From PHAA01 sp964584415 (GTDB taxonomy: Bacteria; Bacillota; Syntrophomonadia; Syntrophomonadales; Syntrophomonadaceae): DNA of 47,232 nucleotides. Each line of letters opens with the position of its first letter. The stretch's first letter is position 1. Both the position numbers and the translations under genes were made by a program. Of this stretch, positions 40,533 to 47,232 are shown piece after piece. A model generated the notes under the pieces. That model was not told where the DNA came from and made no database searches. It worked only from the letters and a program-made list of their open reading frames with translations. The stretch is from positions 1-47,232 of the forward strand of contig CAZOZX010000005.1 in assembly GCA_964584415.1 (NCBI GenBank), written 5' to 3'.

Positions 40533-41363
40533 CTAATATAATTTTTCTAATACATCGTCTTGGATGGTATAGCCATGTTCAGTACCCGGGAAAGTACCTG
40601 CTTCCACTTCCGTTTTATAATCCTTAAATGCATCGATGATCATAGGACCAACGTTGGCGAATCGTTTTACAAACTTGGGTATATGCCCCTGGAATATTCC
40701 CAACATATCATTTATAACCAGCACCTGGCCGTCACAATCTTTACCTGCTCCGATCCCTATGGTTGGAATTGTTAGTGAATCGGTTATCTTGGTGGCTAGA
40801 GCGCTGGGGACTCCCTCCAGGACTATCGAGAAAACACCGGCCTCTTCCAGTAATTTCGCATCCTGAACAAGTTTACGGGCTGTTTCCAGGTCCTTGCCCT
40901 GCACCTTAAAACCTCCAAATTGGTTAATCGACTGGGGGGTAAGCCCTATGTGAGCTACGATCGGTATTTCAGCGTCCAAGATCGCCCTTACCACCGGTAG
41001 GCGTTCTTCGCCGCCTTCTAATTTTACTGCTTGGGCACCACCTTCCTGAATAAGACGCCCCGCATTGCGAACCGCATCCTTGACCGAAACATGGTACGAT
41101 AAAAATGGCATATCAGAGACTATCATCGAGTTTTTGGCTCCCCGAACCACGGCCTTGGTATGGTGAACCATATCATCCATGGTTACGGACAATGTATTCT
41201 CATATCCCAGTTGGACCATTCCTAATGAATCGCCCACCAGGATCATATCTATACCAGCTTGGTCTACCAAGGTTGCAAAAGCATAGTCATAGGCAGTTAG
41301 CATGGTTATCTTTTCTTTTTTCAGCTTTTTTTCACGAATTGTCGCAGTTGTGACTCGTGCCAT
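40533..41363 (-). CDS. panB: 3-methyl-2-oxobutanoate hydroxymethyltransferase (ketopantoate hydroxymethyltransferase)
   Basis: A 276-residue enzyme making ketopantoate from ketoisovalerate and methylene-tetrahydrofolate. Blocks ITMLTAYDYAFATLVDQAGID, VGDSLGMVQLGYENTLSVT, KLEGGEE, HIGLTPQSINQFGGFKVQG and IGIGAGKDCDGQVLVINDMLG are all conserved. ATG with AAGGAGG upstream. Lies 30 bases from the DUF2520 gene, suggesting one pathway operon. Confidence 0.97.
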   Translation of the reverse strand: MARVTTATIREKKLKKEKITMLTAYDYAFATLVDQAGIDMILVGDSLGMVQLGYENTLSVTMDDMVHHTKAVVRGAKNSMIVSDMPFLSYHVSVKDAVRNAGRLIQEGGAQAVKLEGGEERLPVVRAILDAEIPIVAHIGLTPQSINQFGGFKVQGKDLETARKLVQDAKLLEEAGVFSIVLEGVPSALATKITDSLTIPTIGIGAGKDCDGQVLVINDMLGIFQGHIPKFVKRFANVGPMIIDAFKDYKTEVEAGTFPGTEHGYTIQDDVLEKLY

Positions 41364-41393
41364 TCGGTAACCTCCTTGCTATCTGGTCTCTTT

Positions 41394-42278
41394 CTAATGG
41401 TTATCTGACTCCCCCATGAATAATTTCTGGAATTCTTGCTTTTTGGTTTCTCCAATAGTACCTTTAGCCTCAGCAATCGGTGCTGTATAGTAACCAAGTA
41501 TTCTATATAACCTGTCCAGCTCCGGAGCTACATCATTTATACATTGAAGATGCCTGGCTACGGTTGATATATCACCTCGGGCAATTGGGCCAGTTAATGC
41601 CGCTGGAATACCTACCCTTTCTACATTACGCAGGGTTCCGTACACCAAAGGCAGCAAAGCATGACTACCGACGCTGGCTGGAATACCAGCCGATTCAAGC
41701 AATTTAGTACCCAGATCCAGAAGTGTAACCAGGTAATTTGATACAACGCATGCCCCAGCATGATACAGTGGTTTGGCATCGCGATCTATAAAGAAATATT
41801 CACCGCCCAGGGCTTCCACTAACTCGATGGCAATGTCATAAGCTTCCTGGTCACCTTCAATACTGAATACCGATCCTGGAATGTTGGCAATAGCCCCTTC
41901 CAGATTGGCAAATGACTGCAAAGGATGCAGTGACAATACCCTGGCACCAAATTCTTTAGCTTTATCCAGAACCTGCGAAGACTGAGCTCCGCTCATATGC
42001 ACTATCGTCTGGCCGGGATGGAATGACTTACTTTGCGCCAGAATATCCGCAATAGATTCAATGCCACTATCATTGGAAGTTATGAAAAATAAATCAGTTA
42101 GGCGGCATAGTTCCCCTGGGTCTGAATAGGTGCGGCAACCGATTTTGGCTGCGGATAGAGAGGCGACTTCCGGCTTGATATCATGTATACCTATAACCGT
42201 ATAGCCCTGTGCCATTAAAACCACACCCATTGCGGTTCCCACCACTCCCGCTCCAACAATACCTATTTCTTGAGCCAA
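41394..42278 (-). CDS. Rossmann-like/DUF2520 protein, probable ketopantoate reductase (PanG type)
   Basis: A 294-residue dehydrogenase-like protein. The N-terminal NADP-binding domain starts GIVGAGVVGTAMGVVL; the C-terminal DUF2520 domain has DAKPLYHAGACVVSNYLVTLL and LTGPIARGDISTVARHL. From memory, a DUF2520-type protein called PanG replaces PanE as ketopantoate reductase in some bacteria. It stands right before panB and no panE is seen here, so the same role is likely (inference). Start is TTG with GAGGAGG 8 bases upstream. Confidence 0.8.
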   Translation of the reverse strand: MAQEIGIVGAGVVGTAMGVVLMAQGYTVIGIHDIKPEVASLSAAKIGCRTYSDPGELCRLTDLFFITSNDSGIESIADILAQSKSFHPGQTIVHMSGAQSSQVLDKAKEFGARVLSLHPLQSFANLEGAIANIPGSVFSIEGDQEAYDIAIELVEALGGEYFFIDRDAKPLYHAGACVVSNYLVTLLDLGTKLLESAGIPASVGSHALLPLVYGTLRNVERVGIPAALTGPIARGDISTVARHLQCINDVAPELDRLYRILGYYTAPIAEAKGTIGETKKQEFQKLFMGESDNH

Positions 42279-42296
42279 GGATCATCCTCCTCACTT

Positions 42297-42326
42297 AAAA
42301 AACGGGACGAAAAAAGCGTCGACCCT
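42297..42326 (-). terminator. Terminator-like hairpin ahead of the DUF2520-pan genes
   Basis: On the minus strand GACG/CGTC with a flanking GG/CC pairing (3-base bulge) around a T-rich loop is followed by six T. It lies in the leader between folK and the DUF2520 start. Upstream sequences CCCTGTTCT, AGAACA and ACAGGG can pair in alternative ways, so an attenuator is possible. Confidence 0.4.
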
Positions 42327-42402
42327 CCCTGTCATTCACAGTCTTGTTCTCGTTGAGATATAAGCAGCTTCAGAACAGGGGCTTCGATGGGAATTTATCA
42401 CT

Positions 42403-42894
42403 CTAAAGTTTTCGTAAGTCGCTGACATCAGCGCTATTCGTTAGCCTGACTAACACCTCACTAATCTTCGATCCATCCGGAAATACCAATTCGGGATCTA
42501 TTTCCGCGAGAGGGATCAGGACGAACAACCGTTGCATCAGATATGGGTGCGGAACTTGCAGTTCCTCCAGGTTGATATTCTCCCTACCGTACAAGAGAAT
42601 ATCCAGGTCTATACTACGGGGACCCCAGTGTACTTGCCTCTGGCGTCCCAATTTAATTTCGATGTCCTGTAATTCGTGCAGCAATGCTATGGGGGTTAGG
42701 CTGGTCTTTAATTCCACAACCTGATTGATGAAATTATCCTGGTCGGTTTTACCCCAAGGTGCACTTAAATACAACGATGATTGCCTGGTCATTCTTACGC
42801 CATCAATGGCTTTTATGAGACAAAGGGCCTGGGCTAAATTTGCTTCTTTATCGCCAACATTTGAACCCAGACCAACATAAACCTTAGCTTTCAT
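42403..42894 (-). CDS. folK: 2-amino-4-hydroxy-6-hydroxymethyldihydropteridine diphosphokinase
   Basis: A 163-residue kinase of folate synthesis. It has VYVGLGSNVGDKEANL near the N-terminus, LYLSAPWGKTDQDNFINQV, and HWGPRSIDLDILLYG with the metal-binding Asp pair. The ATG at 42894 is preferred: AGGTG stands 8 bases upstream and the length is typical; an ATG eight codons earlier has no site. Follows folB by 47 bases. Confidence 0.95.
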   Translation of the reverse strand: MKAKVYVGLGSNVGDKEANLAQALCLIKAIDGVRMTRQSSLYLSAPWGKTDQDNFINQVVELKTSLTPIALLHELQDIEIKLGRQRQVHWGPRSIDLDILLYGRENINLEELQVPHPYLMQRLFVLIPLAEIDPELVFPDGSKISEVLVRLTNSADVSDLRKL

Positions 42895-42941
42895 CTTTTT
42901 GCACCTATAAACTAGCATAATACAAATGGAAGAGCAAGACT

Positions 42942-43304
42942 TTATTTTTGAAAACGGAATATTTTTACAGCGAAGTGATCAAATTCTCCTGGGACCGGTG
43001 CCTCCGGTTTGTAAACAGTAACCTCTACCCCGCTCATTAGCGGGAACGAGGCCAAGAGTGTATCTGCTATTTTCTCTGCCAACGCTTCTATGAGGTCAAA
43101 ATTGGTTGTGGTAACAACTCTGCTCACCAGATCAAAGACCTGGGCATAGTCAATCGTGTTTTCAATTCGATCAGTGTTCCCGGCTAATTCCAGGTTTACA
43201 AACATCTCCAGGTCAATCTTAAATGGTTGGGCCTGTTTTCTTTCCTGTTCATTCAGGCCGTGGCAGGCCATGAAAGTAAGGCCTTTGGCGATTATGCTAT
43301 CCAT
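42942..43304 (-). CDS. folB: Dihydroneopterin aldolase
   Basis: A 120-residue aldolase of folate synthesis. Family blocks: IIAKGLTFMACHGLNEQER (with the active-site Glu), QPFKIDLEMFVNL, TIDYAQVFDLV, and near the end VTVYKPEAPVPGEFDHFAVKI with the catalytic Lys. Its ATG overlaps the folP stop by 8 bases. Confidence 0.95.
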   Translation of the reverse strand: MDSIIAKGLTFMACHGLNEQERKQAQPFKIDLEMFVNLELAGNTDRIENTIDYAQVFDLVSRVVTTTNFDLIEALAEKIADTLLASFPLMSGVEVTVYKPEAPVPGEFDHFAVKIFRFQK

Positions 43305-44490
43305 TTGCCAACCTCACCGCATCGGCCATCTGAACCGCCCGCTTGGTTTCCAGTACATCATGAACCCGCAAAATACTAGCCCCGTTGATTACACCTATAA
43401 CCGCGGCGGCTATACTCCCCTCTAACCGATCTTGAATATCCAGATCCAGTGCATTCCCGATAAAACGTTTACGCGAAGCACCGATCAGTATCGGCCGGCC
43501 CAGACTGCGAAAGTCCTGCAGGCGTTTCAAAAGCATCATACTTTGAGCATGGGTCATACCAAAACCCAAACCGGGATCAATTATGATTTTCTCTGCAGCT
43601 AGACCGGCAGCCTCAGCTTGAGCGATTGCCTGCTGCAATTCTGCCATTATATCATCAATCAAGTTGCCGTATGTTTGTCTGGGATTTATTTGCAGGCGAT
43701 TATGCATCAATACCACCGGAGCCTGCCGACGGGATACTACCTCCAGCAAATCAGGATCCATGGTAAAAAGGCCAATGTTATTAATCAAATGAGCCCCGGC
43801 CTCCAGCACTGCTTCCGCTACTCGGGCCCGAAAGGTGTCCACTGATACTATTAAGTCATGTCCTGCCAACTTCTCCACCACTGGCAGAATACGCCTTAAC
43901 TCTTCCATCTCATCGATCATTTGTGAGTCCGGACGTGAAGATGCCCCCCCAATATCAATTATGTCGGCACCTTCTTCAGCCATTTCCAGGGCACGGGCTA
44001 TGGCTTTATCTGGATCAAAAAAACGCCCACCATCCGAGAAGGAATCAGGCGTTATATTTAGAATCCCCATAATTTTAGTTTGGGTTCCAAACTCCATCTG
44101 GCGCCCATTAGCGAGCTCAATGTTCCAGGCGCTTATTTCCAAGTTGGTCAAAATAATCTCAATTTCCCGCGCTATATTTTTAAGACCAAAAGGCTGCATG
44201 CGGAGCTTTTCCAACAACCGTTGGTATTGTCTGGCTGTCCCCAACAAGAGCATATCATGTTCGCCGTCACCGATTAGAGCTTCCTTGGCTACGGCGGCTT
44301 CGCCCCCTTTAGAGAGCATTTCCTGCTTAATTATGTTGGCGGCGCGATTAGATACCTTTTTTAATTTGATACATCTAAAGACACCTTTAGGAATCATAAA
44401 TTCAATTCCTGCCGGGCTGGCTCCGACTTCCGCCAATAGTCGCTCCGCCTCTTGGCGATTGGATATGAGTACCGCGTGGTGTCCGTTCAT
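43297..44490 (-). CDS. folP: Dihydropteroate synthase with an N-terminal extension
   Basis: A 397-residue protein. Residues about 135-397 are the DHPS barrel: TKIMGILNITPDSFSDGG, EEGADIIDIGGASSRP, INNIGLFTMDP, IIDPGLGFG and LIGASRKRFIG. The first ~130 residues are an extra alpha/beta region (HHAVLISNRQEAERLLAEVG and so on), a longer form I recall from several Clostridia. The role of the extension is unknown. ATG behind a GGGGG stretch. Confidence 0.93.
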   Translation of the reverse strand: MNGHHAVLISNRQEAERLLAEVGASPAGIEFMIPKGVFRCIKLKKVSNRAANIIKQEMLSKGGEAAVAKEALIGDGEHDMLLLGTARQYQRLLEKLRMQPFGLKNIAREIEIILTNLEISAWNIELANGRQMEFGTQTKIMGILNITPDSFSDGGRFFDPDKAIARALEMAEEGADIIDIGGASSRPDSQMIDEMEELRRILPVVEKLAGHDLIVSVDTFRARVAEAVLEAGAHLINNIGLFTMDPDLLEVVSRRQAPVVLMHNRLQINPRQTYGNLIDDIMAELQQAIAQAEAAGLAAEKIIIDPGLGFGMTHAQSMMLLKRLQDFRSLGRPILIGASRKRFIGNALDLDIQDRLEGSIAAAVIGVINGASILRVHDVLETKRAVQMADAVRLANG

Positions 44491-44572
44491 CTAAACCCCC
44501 ACAAAACAAATTACCCCGTTAGTCTTTTCCCCTACCTTGTAGACTATTCAGGAAAATATTAATGAAAAATGC

Positions 44573-46396
44573 TTATGCTTCCGTCGGAGTGCTTAACGGT
44601 GTCGCCTTCATGATTGCTTCAAATTCCTCAGCATCTATCGTTTCTTTTTCAATAAGCTGTTCGGCAACCAGATTCAGCCGATCCATATTGGTGCGCAGAA
44701 TAGTCTCTGCCTTCTTATAACTATTTTCCATATACATTTTGGCTTCTTTGTCAATGGCATACGCCACCGCATCAGAATAATTGCGATCGCGGCTGATATC
44801 GCGTCCCAAAAAGACTTCTTCACTTTTATGTCCGTAGGTAAGAGGTCCCAGTTCTTCGCTCATGCCGTACTCGGTTATCATTTTCCTCAAAATACTGCTG
44901 GCTCTCTCCAAATCGTTCTGGGCTCCCGTACTTACATCCTGCAGCACAATGGCTTCTGCCACTCTGCCTCCCAGTAAGGTGGCTACTTCATCCAACATAT
45001 AGGAACGGGTTATATAATTGCGATCCTCTTCGGGTAGCAGAAGGGTATAGCCTCCCGCACGTCCTCTGGGAATAATCGATATTTTATGCAGCTTATCCGT
45101 ATGGGGCAAGTTATACGCAACTACCGCATGCCCGGCCTCGTGATAAGCCACTAACTTTTTCTCTTTTTCCGATATAACCCGGGTTTTCTTTTCGGGACCA
45201 GCGAGAACCCTCTCGATAGACTCCTCTAATTCTTCCATGCCTATTATTTCTTTGTCCCTGCGGGCCGACAACAGGGCTGCTTCGTTGACCATATTGGCGA
45301 GGTCCGCGCCTGTAAATCCCGGGGTGCGCTTGGCCAATATCTCCAGGTTGACGTTTTCGGCCAGGGGTTTTTCCCGTACATGGACCTTTAATATAGCCTC
45401 TCTACCCTTGACATCAGGCCGGTCGATCAAGATATGCCGGTCAAACCGACCTGGTCTGAGTAAGGCTGGATCCAGGATATCCGGACGGTTAGTGGATGCC
45501 ATTACTATAATACCTTCGTTGGTACTGAACCCATCCATTTCCACTAATAGCTGGTTGAGGGTCTGTTCTCTTTCATCATGTCCTCCACCCAATCCAGCGC
45601 CACGTTGCCGGCCAACTGCATCAATTTCGTCAATAAAAACGATACAAGGTGAGTTCTTCTTAGCGTTCTCAAATAAATCCCTAACCCGGGCAGCCCCTAC
45701 CCCAACGAACATTTCTACAAAGTCTGAACCGCTGATGGAGAAAAACGGAACCCCAGCTTCTCCGGCCACGGCTTTAGCCATCAAGGTTTTACCAGTTCCA
45801 GGCGCCCCGAACAATAAAACTCCACGGGGAATTTTTGCCCCAATTTTGACGAATTTCTGCGGATTCTTCAAGAATTCTACCACTTCAGCCATTTCTTCTT
45901 TGGCTTCCTCGGCCCCGGCTACATCCTTGAAGGTGGTCTTGACCTCTTCGCCACTCATCAGCCGCGCCTTGCTGCGGCCAAATTGCATAACCTTATTACC
46001 CCCGCCCTGGGTCTGATTCATTATGAAAATAAGCAGGAACATCAACAGGATTATTGGAAGAAGCGTACTTAGTACACTTACCCACCACTTTGGCGGGGGT
46101 ACCGGGGGAGTATCCAGCTGAACTCCATTGGCTTGCATTACTTGAATTATATCGCTCTCTTTGGGTGCACTGACTTGCACTACCGCACCGTTTTTCATGT
46201 AAGCGGTAATGTTGTAGACCAAATCATCAACCTGGGCCTTGGCTGAATCCACATTGCCAGCCTGAACATGGGCATAAAATTGGGAATAGGTAAGCTGCTG
46301 CGGTTTAACATCCGAATTAGATGTCAACCTGACCGCAAAAAGAGCCAACAAAACGATTAAAACATATATAGCGATATTTTTCAGGGCTCTGTCCAA
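44573..46396 (-). CDS. ftsH: ATP-dependent membrane zinc protease FtsH
   Basis: A 607-residue AAA protease. Two membrane segments (about 7-24 and 104-127) flank a small outside domain. AAA domain: Walker A GAPGTGKT (197-204), Walker B VFIDEID (253-259), and the second region of homology with STNRPDILDPALLRPGRFDR. The peptidase domain has the zinc motif HEAGH (419-423). AGGAGG lies 7 bases before the ATG. It follows tilS directly; the hpt gene that often separates them in Firmicutes is absent. Membrane-protein quality control and regulation. Confidence 0.97.
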   Translation of the reverse strand: MDRALKNIAIYVLIVLLALFAVRLTSNSDVKPQQLTYSQFYAHVQAGNVDSAKAQVDDLVYNITAYMKNGAVVQVSAPKESDIIQVMQANGVQLDTPPVPPPKWWVSVLSTLLPIILLMFLLIFIMNQTQGGGNKVMQFGRSKARLMSGEEVKTTFKDVAGAEEAKEEMAEVVEFLKNPQKFVKIGAKIPRGVLLFGAPGTGKTLMAKAVAGEAGVPFFSISGSDFVEMFVGVGAARVRDLFENAKKNSPCIVFIDEIDAVGRQRGAGLGGGHDEREQTLNQLLVEMDGFSTNEGIIVMASTNRPDILDPALLRPGRFDRHILIDRPDVKGREAILKVHVREKPLAENVNLEILAKRTPGFTGADLANMVNEAALLSARRDKEIIGMEELEESIERVLAGPEKKTRVISEKEKKLVAYHEAGHAVVAYNLPHTDKLHKISIIPRGRAGGYTLLLPEEDRNYITRSYMLDEVATLLGGRVAEAIVLQDVSTGAQNDLERASSILRKMITEYGMSEELGPLTYGHKSEEVFLGRDISRDRNYSDAVAYAIDKEAKMYMENSYKKAETILRTNMDRLNLVAEQLIEKETIDAEEFEAIMKATPLSTPTEA

Positions 46397-46452
46397 TTAA
46401 TTACCTCCTGTATTGCTTAAACCAGTAATAAAAACGTGCCAAAGTCTGGTAT

Positions 46453-46482
46453 ATTTTAGCATAAAGTTTGTTTGCCAGACAA
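46453..46482 (-). promoter_or_regulatory. Possible ftsH promoter between inverted repeats
   Basis: TTGTCT (46482-46477, 4/6) and TAAAAT (46458-46453, 5/6) on the minus strand with an 18-base spacer. GTCTGG and CCAGAC, an inverted pair about 24 bases apart, flank the -10 region and could form an operator or hairpin. Confidence 0.35.
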
Positions 46483-46492
46483 CAAAATCCGC

Positions 46493-47232
46493 TTACAAGG
46501 GCCTCTGTTTGATTTCAAGTACCAGCTCAGTATCAGTATTTACTAATGCGCGCTTGGATATAAAATATCCCAGAGCCGCATATATCTCGTGACCTGCCCC
46601 GCTTAGGAGAACCACCCCGTCCCGATTATAATAAGGTACTTTCTGATCAATGAAGTACTTCTTGAGTTTTTTAGTACCCTTCATCCCAACCGGAAGATAG
46701 TAATCACCATTCTGTCGGGAACGCAAATAAATGGGACTGGGCAGCTTCTCATAATCCAGATACATTGCCCCTGGTTCCAAATTACACTCCTCCCGGTTTA
46801 CCAGTTTAATCTGGAAAGCAAGACCTACAGCATCGATTTGGACTGTTTCAGGTACCGATAACTCATGCAAAAAATATGCTCTATCCGGCAATTGCGTGGT
46901 AAATATAATTTTATCATAACTCTTTATTACCCGAACTTTCTTTTTTAGCTGCAGAGTTATTGCGGAACCGACCTTTTCCCTGGCGCTCAAGTCCAATATC
47001 TTTTCTACATCTTCCATATTCCATTCGGCGGCTGCAGTTAAATCTAAAGCCTTCTTCACGATCCTGCGCTGAAAGGCCCGCGGTAAATCTAATAGTATCT
47101 GATTATCCATATTTATGGTGGAATCCATCCCAGGTTGAACCATCCTGAGCCACAGCTCTTCGGTTTTCGCTTCCATCACCTGATTCTCGTCACCGGCAAT
47201 GACTGCTAATTGGTTTAGTTTATCCACAATAC
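46493..47232 (-). CDS. tilS: tRNA(Ile)-lysidine synthetase, C-terminal part, cut by the window edge
   Basis: The last 245 or so residues of TilS, which makes lysidine at the wobble base of the CAU anticodon tRNA-Ile. The N-terminal PP-loop domain lies outside. Present are the linker helices (PRAFQRRIVKKALDLTAAAEW) and the C-terminal TilS domain with LRSRQNGDYYLPVGMKGTKKLKKYFIDQKVP. The frame is open through the right end; the apparent internal GTG near 47227 is not the real start. Confidence 0.92.
   Translation of the reverse strand, partial: IVDKLNQLAVIAGDENQVMEAKTEELWLRMVQPGMDSTINMDNQILLDLPRAFQRRIVKKALDLTAAAEWNMEDVEKILDLSAREKVGSAITLQLKKKVRVIKSYDKIIFTTQLPDRAYFLHELSVPETVQIDAVGLAFQIKLVNREECNLEPGAMYLDYEKLPSPIYLRSRQNGDYYLPVGMKGTKKLKKYFIDQKVPYYNRDGVVLLSGAGHEIYAALGYFISKRALVNTDTELVLEIKQRPL

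Overview
The window looks like a chromosomal segment of a Gram-positive-type anaerobe of the Clostridia, perhaps near Syntrophomonas and its relatives. That placement is an inference from gene order and protein flavour (csaB, DUF5693, CpsB/CpsD/LCP-type surface polymer genes, tilS-ftsH-fol-pan-nad-coaX-dusB, greA-lysS); no 16S or other marker is present. There are no tRNA or rRNA genes, insertion sequences or CRISPR arrays. Most genes lie on the minus strand.

Region 1 (1-22,620) is a cell-surface polysaccharide locus. A run of 16 minus-strand genes (22,266 down to 2,693) encodes a CapD-type sugar-nucleotide dehydratase, CpsB phosphatase, Wzz-like chain-length protein, CpsD tyrosine kinase, a large exported propeller/Ig/DNRLRE protein, three GT4 glycosyltransferases, a nucleotidyltransferase-like/thymidylate-kinase-like fusion and a second P-loop kinase, a UDP-uronate epimerase, UDP-glucose dehydrogenase, a DUF2334 deacetylase-like protein, a FemAB-like transferase, a TupA-like ATP-grasp protein and a Wzy-like polymerase. 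Behind it sit an exported pectate-lyase-like beta-helix protein (576-2105) and the first 20 codons of another exported protein that runs off the left edge.

The striking feature is regulatory. All three transcription units of this region begin with cyclic-di-GMP-I (GEMM-I) riboswitches on the minus strand: one ahead of the polysaccharide operon (about 22,495-22,565), a tandem pair ahead of the beta-helix gene (about 2,265-2,515) and a near-identical tandem pair ahead of the left-edge gene (about 195-453). Each of the five aptamers has its own intrinsic terminator. The window therefore appears to hold a c-di-GMP-controlled matrix regulon containing uronic-acid polymer synthesis, a large secreted partner, and at least one secreted enzyme or binder of polyuronate type. 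In four of the five, the 5' strand of the terminator can pair with part of the aptamer, which hints at OFF switching when ligand is bound; this needs experiment.

Region 2 (22,746-30,120) holds cell-envelope genes: an LCP-family polymer ligase and a WecA/TagO-like phosphoglycosyltransferase on the minus strand, and divergently csaB (pyruvylation of wall polymer), murJ and a DUF5693 membrane protein. A bidirectional terminator closes the region.

Region 3 (30,145-47,232) is metabolic and housekeeping, all on the minus strand. In order of transcription: tilS (partial), ftsH, folP-folB-folK, a DUF2520 protein (probable ketopantoate reductase), panB-panC-panD, nadB-nadC, coaX-dusB, then a small HTH regulator with two poorly characterised Rossmann-like genes, then greA-lysS behind a perfect-consensus promoter. 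The pan genes plus the DUF2520 protein and coaX would cover ketoisovalerate to phosphopantothenate.
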